DNA from: UBA2991 sp965202995
GTDB taxonomy: Bacteria; Chloroflexota; Dehalococcoidia; Tepidiformales; Tepidiformaceae
Direction: 5' to 3'
Length of the DNA: 64,000 nucleotides
Assembly (NCBI GenBank): GCA_965202995.1
Contig: OZ241861.1
Coordinates: 1,922,001 to 1,986,000, forward strand
Part shown: positions 50,813-59,033 of the stretch, piece after piece
How positions within the stretch are numbered: the stretch's first letter is position 1
Layout: the number at the start of each line of letters is the position of its first letter
Translations under genes and position numbers: made by a program
Notes under the pieces: generated by a model
Seen by the model: only the letters and a program-made list of their open reading frames with translations
Told to the model about the DNA's origin: nothing
Databases searched by the model: none

Positions 50813-51649
50813 TCAACTGAGCGGCGAGCGCTGGTCGAGGAAGAGCAGCTGGCCGGCGTATCCGGCGTTGGGGCCGAAGGCTTTGTGCGCTCCCCTTGCG
50901 TCCTTGCCAATCCGGGCCAAAGCGGCCTTGATGTGCCGGTCCACGGGGAACGCCTCATCGTGGCCGAGGGAGAAGAGGCAGACGCAATCGGCGATCTTGT
51001 CGCCGATGCCGGGGTAGCCGTTACCCTTGTAGTCATTCTTCAGCCGCTTCTTGGCATCCGCGAGCGGCTTCCGGGACAGATCATCCAGTCTCAGCTTGCC
51101 CTCGGCGACATCCGTGGCGACCGCGTTGAGGGTGACCGGGATGCGCGGCAACCCCAGATCCAGACCACGCAGTTTCTCCACGCCGACATCCTTCAACTGC
51201 TCGGCGGACGGGACGGAGCGGCACGTCACGCCATCAAGCGTCAGCGTGTCTCCACAGCAGTCCGCCAGCTTGTTGAGCTTCCCCCGGATGTCGTCGACGC
51301 TGGCCCGTGCCGAGCAGATGTAGGCGACGAGGCACTCCCACGAATCTTGGCGCAGCACGCGGATGCAGCCGTACTTCTCGATCAGGCCGGGCATGTGCTT
51401 GGGGTCCGCCTTCCGCAGCGCGTCGTGGATGGCGGCGATGTCCTCATCGAGGCGGAAGTAGCGCTCGACGGCGGAGGCGGGCACGCCGCCCTCGAACTCA
51501 ATGCCATCGCCGCCAGCAGCGTTGCGGACCTTGATGAGCGCCCCTTCCACGATGCCGTAGAACCAGCCGCGCCGCTCGGTCCAGCGGAAGGCCTGCGCGT
51601 TGAGCCAGTCGGCTGCCAGGCGGAACGGCGGGTTGGCGGACAAGTGCAT
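50813..51649 (-). CDS. OGG1-like 8-oxoguanine DNA glycosylase (278 aa)
   Basis: Base-excision repair enzyme. The N-terminal OGG_N-like part (FRLAADWLNAQAFRW, GWFYGIVEGALIKV) precedes the HhH-GPD core: GYPGIGDKIADCVCLFSLGHDEAFPVDRHI (about 222-251) carries the catalytic Lys in GDKIADC and the Asp in PVDRH, matching the eukaryotic-type OGG1 arrangement rather than MutM. ATG 51649 has GGGAG upstream. The GTG at 51685 overlaps a TACAGT -10 and is not used. The DNA is slightly less GC-rich than its neighbours. Confidence 0.85.
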   Translation of the reverse strand: MHLSANPPFRLAADWLNAQAFRWTERRGWFYGIVEGALIKVRNAAGGDGIEFEGGVPASAVERYFRLDEDIAAIHDALRKADPKHMPGLIEKYGCIRVLRQDSWECLVAYICSARASVDDIRGKLNKLADCCGDTLTLDGVTCRSVPSAEQLKDVGVEKLRGLDLGLPRIPVTLNAVATDVAEGKLRLDDLSRKPLADAKKRLKNDYKGNGYPGIGDKIADCVCLFSLGHDEAFPVDRHIKAALARIGKDARGAHKAFGPNAGYAGQLLFLDQRSPLS

Positions 51650-51715
51650 GGCGCTGCTCCCTCGCTCGGAGTTAGGGGTTGGCACTGTACCCGATTCCGC
51701 GCGCGACGGCGCGAC

Positions 51716-51970
51716 TCAGCGGGGCGTCGGCCGAACCGGAGAGGGCGCGGACGTTGCCGTGGCGCTCTCCGCGTCCACGGAGGAATCCAGCAACTCGTAC
51801 CAGCGGCGCGAGATGCGTTCGGCGTCGCGCCCCGCGAGCACGCGCTCACCGCACGAGGGGCAGCGGTGGCCGGAAACCTGCTCCCGCAAGACGCGACCGT
51901 CACCGACCGCCCGCTCGAAAACGAAGTCGTCGGGGATGAGGGCAACCGAGCATTCCCGGCATCGCTTCAT
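51716..51970 (-). CDS. YgiT-type zinc-finger small protein (84 aa)
   Basis: MKRCRECSVALIP and RCPSCGERVLAG form a two-CxxC zinc finger like that of YgiT/MqsA N-termini, followed by a helix and a Ser/Pro-rich tail. Family members are often antitoxins, but the helix-turn-helix half of MqsA is missing and no toxin is adjacent. GGGAGG is 5 nt before the ATG. It follows the tRNA gene on the same strand. Confidence 0.72.
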   Translation of the reverse strand: MKRCRECSVALIPDDFVFERAVGDGRVLREQVSGHRCPSCGERVLAGRDAERISRRWYELLDSSVDAESATATSAPSPVRPTPR

Positions 51971-52023
51971 TCGAGCCTCCCGCGCAGGTCGCCGGACGGC
52001 GCGAACGCGCTCGGAGTCGGGGT

Positions 52024-52099
<76 letters not shown>

Positions 52100-52112
52100 C
52101 CGCGCCCCCATC

Positions 52113-52739
52113 CTACCGCGCCGCGCGCCCCCGTTCGAGCGCCCCGTCCGCCAGCGCCGACTCCACGGCGGCCAGGCGGCGCTCGATGCCGTCCAGCCGC
52201 GCGTCCACGCCCGCCGGGGCCTCCCGCGCCTCGAAGCGCGCCACGGCCTCGAGGAAGCGCTCCCAGCGCCCCGCCTCGGCGCGGATCAGTTCGGGGCAGT
52301 TCTTCCCCGTCCAGCGATGGTGCTGGACGATGCCGGAGCGCCCGTGCCCGGCGGCGCGCAGGCGAGCCGCCAGCCAGGCCGCGTTGGCGTCGGCGCGGGC
52401 CGCGTCGATGCCCTCGTGCATGCAGATTTCGAGGCCGATGGAGCCGGTGTTGCCGGGGCCCGCGCGCCCGTCGCCCGCGTGCCAGCCCTGCTCGCTCCAG
52501 TCGAGCGACTGCCACACCTCGCGGTCGTCGATGGTGGCGTGCCACGAGTACGGCGCGGCGCGCGCCAGCCAGCGCGCGTGGGCGCGGGCGTCCGCCCCGC
52601 GGCGGCGGTTGCCCGTCTGGTGGATGGTGAGGAAGGCGGCCCACCCGCCCGCGAAGGGGCGGTTGGGGCGGTTGCTCGTGCGCGTGAGCAGCAGCTGGCG
52701 CACGGGCGGGGGCGTGAAGGACGCATCGGGAAGCGACAT
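52113..52739 (-). CDS. Phage-type N-acetylmuramoyl-L-alanine amidase (208 aa)
   Basis: Amidase_2/PGRP-like peptidoglycan hydrolase. Zinc ligands are His in LTIHQTGN (about 38-45), His in VQHHRWTGKNCP (about 143-154) and the Cys that follows; WHATIDDREVWQSL and WHAGDGRAGPGNTGSIGLEICMHEG (about 90-114) match the CwlA/XlyA group of prophage endolysins. There is no signal peptide, as in phage lysins. The C-terminal 45 residues are an Arg/Ala helix. The frame is open to 53840, but ATG 52739 begins the domain and has a CATCCT hexamer 7 nt upstream with a LexA-like palindrome abutting it. Confidence 0.88.
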   Translation of the reverse strand: MSLPDASFTPPPVRQLLLTRTSNRPNRPFAGGWAAFLTIHQTGNRRRGADARAHARWLARAAPYSWHATIDDREVWQSLDWSEQGWHAGDGRAGPGNTGSIGLEICMHEGIDAARADANAAWLAARLRAAGHGRSGIVQHHRWTGKNCPELIRAEAGRWERFLEAVARFEAREAPAGVDARLDGIERRLAAVESALADGALERGRAAR

Positions 52740-52751
52740 GCGCGGCAGGAT

Positions 52752-52767
52752 GCGAACTTCCGTTCGC
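52752..52767. promoter_or_regulatory. LexA-like palindrome (SOS-box candidate) between amidase and yihY
   Basis: GCGAACTTCCGTTCGC is a perfect inverted repeat that contains GAAC-N4-GTTC, the core of the Gram-positive (Bacillus-type) LexA site. It starts 13 bp before the amidase ATG and abuts the putative -10 (52752-52747), so a repressor there would block the amidase promoter. It lies 39 bp upstream of the yihY start. Confidence 0.55.
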
Positions 52768-52805
52768 AACGCGAATATGCCCGCGACGCTCGGTAGCATG
52801 AAACG

Positions 52806-53780
52806 ATGCTGCGGACGCTGCGGCACGGGGGGCAGCTGGCGCAACACACGCTGCGCAAGTTCGCCGACGACAACTGCATGCAGATGGCCGCCGCCATCTC
52901 CTACTACGTGCTCTTCTCCCTCTTCCCCCTCGTCATCCTCGCCATCGCCGTGCTCGGGCTGGTGCTGCGCGACGGGGACATCCAGCGCGACCTCGTGGCC
53001 GAGCTCACCGGCCTGCTGCCCGTGGACGCGGGGGGCGCGCGCAACGTGGAGAACGCCGTGCGCGAGCTGACCGGCCCCTCCAGCGGCGCGCTCGGCGTGC
53101 TCGGCCTGGCGGGCATGGCCTGGACCGCGAGCGCCATGTTCGGCGTCATCCGCCGCTCCCTCGACATCGCCTTCGACCTCTCCGGCAAGCGCCCCTTCGT
53201 GCGCCAGAAGCTGGTCGATTTCGGGATGCTGGCCATGCTGGGCACGCTCTTCCTGCTCTCGCTGGGGGCCACGGCGGCGCTGCGCGTGACGCGCTCGGCG
53301 GTCGAGGACGCCCCCGTCATCGGCGGCATCGCGAGCGAGCTGGGCTTCGGCTGGGCGGTCGCCTCCTTCCTCGCGCCCACCGCCATCTCCTTCGCCGCCT
53401 TCGCCCTGCTCTACTGGCTCGTGCCCGCCCGGCACGTGCGCCTGCGCCACGTCTGGCCGGGGGCGCTCGTGGCCGCCGTCCTCTTCGAAACCGTGAAGCT
53501 GGCCTTCGGCGTCTACATCCAGTCCTTCACCCGCTACGACCTCGTCTTCGGCTCGCTGGGCGCGGTCGTCACCTTCCTCTTCCTCATGTTCGTGAGCGCC
53601 AACGTGCTCCTGCTGGGCGCGGAGCTGGCGGCCCAGTACCCCCGCGCCATGCGCGGCGACTACGACGACCCCGACCGCGAGCCGGAGCGCACGCGCGACG
53701 CGATCCGGCGGCTGCTGCGCGGCCTCTTCTTCCAGGACGAGGACGAGCGCCGCGACGCCGACCGCGACCGCGACGGGTGA
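52806..53780 (+). CDS. YihY/BrkB (UPF0761) family membrane protein (324 aa)
   Basis: Six-segment inner-membrane protein of the YihY family, once called ribonuclease BN. DNCMQMAAAISYYVLFSLFPLVILAIAV (about 22-49), GMAWTASAMFGVIRRSLDIAF (about 101-121), YWLVPARHVRLRHVWPGALVAAVLFETVKLAFGVYI (about 203-238) and VFGSLGAVVTFLFLMFVSANVLLLGAE are family landmarks; the C-terminus is a charged cytoplasmic tail. Function uncertain. TAGCAT (52794-52799) lies 6 nt before the ATG, a leaderless start. Confidence 0.9.
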   Translation: MLRTLRHGGQLAQHTLRKFADDNCMQMAAAISYYVLFSLFPLVILAIAVLGLVLRDGDIQRDLVAELTGLLPVDAGGARNVENAVRELTGPSSGALGVLGLAGMAWTASAMFGVIRRSLDIAFDLSGKRPFVRQKLVDFGMLAMLGTLFLLSLGATAALRVTRSAVEDAPVIGGIASELGFGWAVASFLAPTAISFAAFALLYWLVPARHVRLRHVWPGALVAAVLFETVKLAFGVYIQSFTRYDLVFGSLGAVVTFLFLMFVSANVLLLGAELAAQYPRAMRGDYDDPDREPERTRDAIRRLLRGLFFQDEDERRDADRDRDG

Positions 53781-53851
53781 GCGCGCCGCGCTTTCCCCTT
53801 TCTTGCCGCCGTCGCGTCCCCTTCGGCGGGGGCGTGGCACGATAGGCCGCG

Positions 53852-54604
53852 ATGGACGGAACGACGGGCGCGCGCGATCTCGCGCGGCGGTACGGCGGGC
53901 ACGCCGCGCTGGCCCTGGTGGCGGCGGGCGTGGCCGTCATGGCCGTGTGGCTCTTCGCCTTCGGGGATGGGGACGAGCCCGCGCCCGTCGCGCCCGCGTC
54001 CCCCGACGCCAGCGAGTCCGCGGCGACCGCCGATGCCGTCGCGGGGGAAACCGCCGCGTCCCCCGTCGCGGGCGCGACGACCGCCACCGCCACGCCCACG
54101 GCGGAAGCGACGGACGAGCCCCTCGGCAGCGCCGACGTCGAGCCGGGCGTGATCGACGGCGACATCCGCCCCGAGGTGGGCCGTCCCGCGCCCGACTTCG
54201 CGCTGGCCAACGCGCGCGCCCCCGACCGCGCCGTGCGCCTCTCCGACTTCCGCGGCAGGCCCGTGGTGCTCAACTGGTTCGCCACCTGGTGCGGCCCCTG
54301 CCGCGCCGAGATCCCCGACTTCCAGGCCGCCTACGAGGCCCTCGGCGGCGAGGTCGTCTTCCTCGGCGTCAACCTGCAGGAATCCCCCGACGACGCCGTG
54401 GGGATGCTCGACGAATACGGCGCCGTCTATCCCGCCCTGCTGGACGAGGAGGGCGACGTCGCCCTCCACTACCGCCTGCCGGGGATGCCCACCACCTTCT
54501 TCATCGACGCGGATGGCGTGGTGCGGGCCTGGGGCGCGGGCCTCATCGTGGAGGAGACGCTGGTGGAGGAGCTGGCCAAGCTCGGCGTGGACTACGCCCC
54601 CTGA
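53852..54604 (+). CDS. Membrane-anchored TlpA/ResA-like thioredoxin-fold protein (250 aa)
   Basis: An N-terminal transmembrane helix (about 18-37) is followed by an Ala/Thr/Glu-rich linker (about 40-95) and a redoxin domain. VLNWFATWCGPCRAEIPDFQAAYEAL (about 139-164) has the CxxC active site and YRLPGMPTTFFIDADGVVRAWGAG (about 208-231) the cis-Pro loop. It would reduce disulfides outside the membrane, for example in cytochrome c maturation or oxidative protein quality control; no partner gene is adjacent. Confidence 0.9.
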   Translation: MDGTTGARDLARRYGGHAALALVAAGVAVMAVWLFAFGDGDEPAPVAPASPDASESAATADAVAGETAASPVAGATTATATPTAEATDEPLGSADVEPGVIDGDIRPEVGRPAPDFALANARAPDRAVRLSDFRGRPVVLNWFATWCGPCRAEIPDFQAAYEALGGEVVFLGVNLQESPDDAVGMLDEYGAVYPALLDEEGDVALHYRLPGMPTTFFIDADGVVRAWGAGLIVEETLVEELAKLGVDYAP

Positions 54605-54630
54605 CGCGGCCCCGTCGCGCGCACGGCGCG

Positions 54631-55629
54631 TCAGGCGCGGGCGGGGACGCGCGCGGCGATGTCCCGCAGGTGCGGGAGCACGTCGTTGCGCACGGCCTCC
54701 CCCGCCGCGCGAATGCCCCCCAGGATGGCGCGCGCGTCCGAGCGCCCGTGGGCCACGAACACCACGCCCTCCACGCCCAGCAGCTGCGCGCCGCCGTACT
54801 CGGCGTAGTCGAGGCGGCGCTGCGACTTGCGCAGCTCGGAACGCAGCACGAGCCCGGCCGCGAGGTTCCAGGGCGTCATGCGCACGGCCCGCCGCAGCTC
54901 GCCGAAGAAGAGCTCGGAGACGCCCTCCACGGTCTTGATGATGATGTTGCCGGTGAAGCCGTCCATGACGGCCACGTCGGCGGCGTAGCGCGGGAGCTGC
55001 CCGGCCTCGACGTTGCCGATGAAGTTGAGGTCGCTGGCGCGCAGGGCGCGGTTCACCTCGATGATGAGCTGGTTGCCCTTGGAGTCCTCCTCGCCGATGG
55101 AGACGAGGCCCACGCGGGGCGAGACGATGCCGTGCATGCGCTCCATGACGGCGGCCCCCATGTGCGCGTACTGCACGAGGTGGGCGGGCTTGGAGTCGGC
55201 GTTCGCGCCCATGTCGAGGAGCAGCGTGAGGCCCTCCTCGCCCGTGGCCACGACCATGCCGAGGGCGGGGCGCGCGATGCCGGGGATGCGCCCCAGCCGC
55301 AGGAGCGCGGCGGTGAGCGTGGCGCCCGTGTTGCCGGCGGTGACGAAGGCGTCGGCCTCGCCGTCGCGCAGCAGCGCCATGCCCACGTTGATGGAGGCGT
55401 CGGGCTTGGCCTTGACCGCCTCGATGTGGTCGTCCATGGCGATCACGTCGGGGGCGTGGACGACGCGGAAGGCGGGGGCGTCCGCGGCGAGGGCGGCGCG
55501 CGCCTCGGCCTCGCGCCCCACCAGCAGCACCTCCACGTCGAGCCCGCGGGCCGCCATGACGCAGCCCGTGACCACCTCCGCGGGGCCGTGGTCGCCCCCC
55601 ATCACGTCGACGGCGATTCGCGGTTTCAC
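54631..55629 (-). CDS. plsX: Phosphate acyltransferase PlsX
   Basis: Makes acyl-phosphate from acyl-ACP for phospholipid synthesis. VDVMGGDHGPAEVVTGCVMA (about 8-27), AFVTAGNTGATLTAALLRLGRIPGI (about 94-118), LLLDMGANADSKPAHLVQYAHMG (about 134-156) and VMDGFTGNIIIKTVEG (about 218-233) are characteristic, and 332 residues is the usual length. GTG start overlaps the methyltransferase stop (GTGA). The usual downstream fab genes are absent, since the neighbour on that side is on the other strand. Confidence 0.95.
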   Translation of the reverse strand: MKPRIAVDVMGGDHGPAEVVTGCVMAARGLDVEVLLVGREAEARAALAADAPAFRVVHAPDVIAMDDHIEAVKAKPDASINVGMALLRDGEADAFVTAGNTGATLTAALLRLGRIPGIARPALGMVVATGEEGLTLLLDMGANADSKPAHLVQYAHMGAAVMERMHGIVSPRVGLVSIGEEDSKGNQLIIEVNRALRASDLNFIGNVEAGQLPRYAADVAVMDGFTGNIIIKTVEGVSELFFGELRRAVRMTPWNLAAGLVLRSELRKSQRRLDYAEYGGAQLLGVEGVVFVAHGRSDARAILGGIRAAGEAVRNDVLPHLRDIAARVPARA

Positions 55630-56408
55630 GCGGACGCTCGGCCCTCCCCTGCGCGTTCGGCGATAACGATCATGCGCTCGCTGGCGTTCGTCAATGGCCC
55701 GGGCGCGTACGAACCCCGCGCGTGGACGGCGCGCAGCCCGGCGGCGGCCAGCAGCAGGTCGAGTTCGGGGCGCGCGACGTAGCGCAGGCGGTGGCGGGCC
55801 ACGGCGCGCCGCACGATGCCGTCCGCGCCGCCGCGCTCGTAGATCACGCGCAAGTCGCGCGTCTGCGCCGCGAGGTCGTCCTCGCGCACGTGCCAGACGA
55901 GGAGCGCGTCGCCGTCGACGTCGCCCTCGAAGGCCAGCAGGGGTTCGCCGCCGCCCGCCGGGTCGAGCCAGTGGCCGGGGCCGGGCAGGTCGAGCGCCAC
56001 GCGCCCGCCCGGCGCGAGCGCCCCGGCGGCGGCGCGCAGGGCCGCGACCTGTTCGGCGGCGTCCGCGCAGGCGAGGAACACGTCGGCGGGGAAGAGCACG
56101 GCGGCGAAGGCCTCGCGCGGCAGCTCGGCCCCCGGCAGGCGTCCCTCGACGAAGGCGACGGCGAGCCCGGCGGCGGCGGCCTTCCGGCGGGCGATGGCGA
56201 GCATGGCGGGGGACGGGTCGAGGGCGGTGACGGCGTGGCCCGCGCGCGCCAGCGGCAGCGTGAGGCGGCCCGTGCCCGCGCCCACCTCGAGGATGGGGCC
56301 GTCCCCCTCGCGCGCCAGGGACGCCCAGAACGGCAGATCGTCCCCGCCATCGCCGTGCACGGCGTCGTAGAAGGGGGCGTCGATGGCGTAGGGGTCGGGG
56401 GCGCGCAT
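55626..56408 (-). CDS. Class I SAM-dependent methyltransferase (260 aa)
   Basis: Rossmann-type methyltransferase. YAIDAPFYDAVHGDGGDDLPFW leads into motif I ILEVGAGTGRLTLPLARAG (about 40-58), motif II TALDPSPAMLAIARRKA (about 61-77) and motif IV AAVLFPADVFL; the C-terminal half is a substrate-binding sheet. The substrate is unknown. It precedes plsX with a four-base overlap and follows a small zinc-ribbon gene, so all three are co-transcribed. Confidence 0.86.
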   Translation of the reverse strand: MRAPDPYAIDAPFYDAVHGDGGDDLPFWASLAREGDGPILEVGAGTGRLTLPLARAGHAVTALDPSPAMLAIARRKAAAAGLAVAFVEGRLPGAELPREAFAAVLFPADVFLACADAAEQVAALRAAAGALAPGGRVALDLPGPGHWLDPAGGGEPLLAFEGDVDGDALLVWHVREDDLAAQTRDLRVIYERGGADGIVRRAVARHRLRYVARPELDLLLAAAGLRAVHARGSYAPGPLTNASERMIVIAERAGEGRASA

Positions 56409-56417
56409 GGCGCGAGC

Positions 56418-56570
56418 TTACTCCGCGCGGCGGCGCTCCGGCGGCATGGGCACGGGGCGGGCGCACTGCAGGCAGCGCCACTCGCGGTCGTCGAGCGCGT
56501 CGAACCAGGCGTCGCCGCCGCAGCGCGGGCAGGCGCGGGGCCGCATGGGCGGGCGCGGGCGCGAGGGCAT
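56418..56570 (-). CDS. Zinc-ribbon micro-protein (50 aa)
   Basis: A short frame with CPRCGGDAWFDALDDREWRC and LQC gives a four-Cys zinc ribbon flanked by Arg/Pro-rich ends. A strong GGAGGT ribosome-binding site (56584-56579) stands 8 nt before the ATG, and the stop is 9 bases before the methyltransferase ATG. Many genomes have rpmF (ribosomal protein L32) before plsX; this protein does not look like L32. Function unknown, possibly a small regulatory or ribosome-associated protein. Confidence 0.65.
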   Translation of the reverse strand: MPSRPRPPMRPRACPRCGGDAWFDALDDREWRCLQCARPVPMPPERRRAE

Positions 56571-56637
56571 CGCCGGCCACCTCCGCGCGCACCCTGGCGG
56601 GGCGCGGCGCGATCTCCGACGCGCGCATGGCGCTCCC

Positions 56638-57132
56638 TCAGCGGGACGGCGGATCGAGCGCGTCGGCGGCGATGAAGGCCAGCTGGCGGTCGGTCATGCG
56701 CTCCACCGTGAAGAGGCGGAAGACGACGCGCGCGATGGCGAGCAGGACGCGCGGCCCGCGGAACGTCTCCTCGCTCACGAGCAGCGCCGACTCGCCGCCG
56801 TCGCGGGGCGCGACCTCCCAGGCGTGGACGGCGTCCACCCAGAGGTAGCGCGCGGCCCACGCCACGCGGCGGCCATCCTCGACCTCGACGACGGTGAGGT
56901 CGAAGACGGGGCGGAAGGGGCCGCGGCGCACCTGTTCGCGGTAGCGCCGCCCCACGGCCCACCGGAGCGCGCCGTCGGAGGGCGCGCCGGCGGGGCGGAT
57001 CCACTGGATGTAGCGGTCGCGCGCGGGCCAGCGGGGCAGGTCGGCGAGCGCGTCCCAGACGGCGCGCGGAGATGCGGCCACGCGCAGTTCGCGGCGCACC
57101 ACGAGGCGGGCGGGCGGACGGCGGGACGGCAT
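56638..57132 (-). CDS. SRPBCC/polyketide-cyclase-like protein (164 aa)
   Basis: START-like hydrophobic-pocket fold: RRELRVAASPRAVWDALADLPRWPARDRYIQWI (about 13-45) is the typical first strand-helix-loop, followed by GRRYREQVRRGPFRPVFDLTVVEVEDGRRVAW and a C-terminal helix (ARVVFRLFTVERMTDRQLAFI). It likely binds a lipid or aromatic ligand. TAAGCT (57145-57140) lies 7 nt before the ATG, a leaderless start. Confidence 0.82.
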   Translation of the reverse strand: MPSRRPPARLVVRRELRVAASPRAVWDALADLPRWPARDRYIQWIRPAGAPSDGALRWAVGRRYREQVRRGPFRPVFDLTVVEVEDGRRVAWAARYLWVDAVHAWEVAPRDGGESALLVSEETFRGPRVLLAIARVVFRLFTVERMTDRQLAFIAADALDPPSR

Positions 57133-57171
57133 GGCGCGGAGCTTACCGGAGCGGCGGGCGCGCGCGACGGC

Positions 57172-58935
57172 TCAGGGCGCGCGGAGGTCTGCGGGAACGC
57201 CGTAAATGGGAGCGTCCGCGCCCCAGCAGACGATCCCGCCGGACTCGCGCACGGCGCAGGAGTGCCAGGCGTTCACGCTCACGGAGCGGAAGCGCCCCGC
57301 TGGCGCGTCCATCTGGCCGTAATCCACCGGCCAGTCGTCGGCGGGAGCCACGCCCCAGCAGACGATTTCGCCGGACTCCCGCACAGCGCAGGTGTGGTAC
57401 GGGCCCGCGCTGACGGAACGGAAGCGCCCCGGCGGCGCATCCAGCAGGCCGAACGGGCCGACGCTCCCGGAGAAGTCGCAATGAACTCCGCGGTAGTCGT
57501 AGAAGATGCAGCTCGAGAGCCACTCCCCTTGCGGGGCGTCTCCCCAGCAGGCGAGTTCGCCGGACTCGCGTATGGCGCAGGTGTGCACCCGTCCGGCGCT
57601 CACCATGCGGAAGCGCCCGGGCGGGGCGTCCGTCTGGCCCCAGCCGTTGTGGCCCCAGCAGACCGCCTCGCCGGTTTCGCTGATCGCGCACGTGTGCTCC
57701 TCGCCCGCGCTCAGCGCCCGATACGCCCCCGGCGGCGCGTCCAGGCGGCCGTGCCGCGGCTGGTCGTTGTCCCCCCAGCAAACGATCCCGCCGGTTTCGT
57801 CCAGCGCGCAGCTGTGCCTCCAGCCCGCGCTCACCGTGCGGAAGCGTCCCTCCGGCGCATCCGTCTGGCCCCAGCCGTCGTGGCCCCGGCAGACGAGTTC
57901 GCCCGACTCGCGCACGGCGCAGGTATGCGCGAGGCCCGCGCTGACCGCACGGAAGCGCCCCGGCGGTGGGTCCGCCTGCCCTCCACCGCTCCATCCGCGC
58001 CCCCAGCAGGACGCCCGTTCACGCTCGTCCAGCGCGCAGGTATGCCACCTGCCCGCGCTCACCGCGGAGTGCTTTCCGGAGGGCGCATCCGCTTGGCCAT
58101 AGTTCCATCCGTCCTCCAGGAGCCAGCAGACGACCGCGCCCGATTCGCGCACGGCGCAGGCCTCCGTTCGCGCCGCGCTCACGGCGCGGAAGCGACCGGG
58201 CGGCGCATGTGGCGGGCCGAGGTAGCCGTCCCCCCAACACGCCACCTCGCCCGACTCGCGCAGGCCGCAGGCGTACTCCAGGTCTCCCGCGCTCACGGAG
58301 CGGAAGCGCCCCGACGGCGCGTCCACGGGGCTGCCGTCCGCGCTGAACCAGCAGACGACCGCGCCCGATTCGCGCACGGCGCAGGCCATCCAGGTGGCCA
58401 TGCTGACGGAGCGGAAGCGTCCGGCGGGGGCGTCCACCGGACCGGCGCCATCGTTGGCCCAGCAGTCCAGCTCGCCGGACTCGCGCACGGCGCAGGCAAC
58501 GCCCCACCCCAGGTCCACGGAGCGATACCGCCCCGGCGGCGCGCCCGGGCGCGTGCACAGCAGTTCGCCCGACTGGCGGATGGCGCAGACCTCGCCGGGG
58601 CCGCTGACGCTGACGGAGCGGAAGCGCCCCGACAGCGGACCCCGCCGCCCGCCGCGGCAGACCATCTCGCCCGATTCGCGCACGGCGCAGGTGGCGTCCC
58701 AGCCCGCGCTCACGGAGCGCCAGCGTCCGGGCGGCATGTCCGTTTGTCCCCGGTCGTTCGATCCCCAGCAGACGAGGTCGCCGGATTCGCGCACGGCGCA
58801 GGAGTGCCCCTGGCCGATGGTCACGTCCACGGCGCCGTCCGCGATGCGCTCCTCCCCGCCGCCGCCGCACGCCCACGCGAGCGCCGCGATGAGCGCCACG
58901 CCGCCCGCCGCCGTCAGGCCCCGCAGTCCGCGCAT
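57172..58935 (-). CDS. RCC1-like 14-repeat exported protein (587 aa)
   Basis: An N-terminal hydrophobic stretch ending WACGGGG suggests export, possibly as a lipoprotein (the lipobox is imperfect). The rest is 14 repeats of about 38-40 residues with the core HTCAVRESGEVVCWG and DAPPGRFRSVSAG. Both Cys are kept in nearly every unit, so each repeat could hold one disulfide; the count fits two seven-bladed RCC1-like propellers. A frame start at 58953 overlaps TACGAT; ATG 58935 has GGAGGG upstream and is preferred. Binding partner unknown. Repeats 6 to 13 vary in length. Confidence 0.85.
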   Translation of the reverse strand: MRGLRGLTAAGGVALIAALAWACGGGGEERIADGAVDVTIGQGHSCAVRESGDLVCWGSNDRGQTDMPPGRWRSVSAGWDATCAVRESGEMVCRGGRRGPLSGRFRSVSVSGPGEVCAIRQSGELLCTRPGAPPGRYRSVDLGWGVACAVRESGELDCWANDGAGPVDAPAGRFRSVSMATWMACAVRESGAVVCWFSADGSPVDAPSGRFRSVSAGDLEYACGLRESGEVACWGDGYLGPPHAPPGRFRAVSAARTEACAVRESGAVVCWLLEDGWNYGQADAPSGKHSAVSAGRWHTCALDERERASCWGRGWSGGGQADPPPGRFRAVSAGLAHTCAVRESGELVCRGHDGWGQTDAPEGRFRTVSAGWRHSCALDETGGIVCWGDNDQPRHGRLDAPPGAYRALSAGEEHTCAISETGEAVCWGHNGWGQTDAPPGRFRMVSAGRVHTCAIRESGELACWGDAPQGEWLSSCIFYDYRGVHCDFSGSVGPFGLLDAPPGRFRSVSAGPYHTCAVRESGEIVCWGVAPADDWPVDYGQMDAPAGRFRSVSVNAWHSCAVRESGGIVCWGADAPIYGVPADLRAP

Positions 58936-59033
58936 GGTGCCCTCCGCGCCCATCGTATGCCGCCGCGCGCCCCACGGGGCCGTGCGCGGGCGCTATCATG
59001 CGGCCCGCGCGCACGCGCGCACGGGAGGGAACC

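Noticed and set aside
56418..56570. rpmF (ribosomal protein L32), expected before plsX in many genomes
   Set aside because: The 50-residue product is a zinc ribbon but lacks the conserved L32 sequence, so it is left as an unknown zinc-ribbon protein.
54631..56628. A 665-codon frame that would fuse plsX to an upstream domain
   Set aside because: The upstream part is an out-of-frame shadow of the methyltransferase gene; plsX begins at GTG 55629 with the usual motif.
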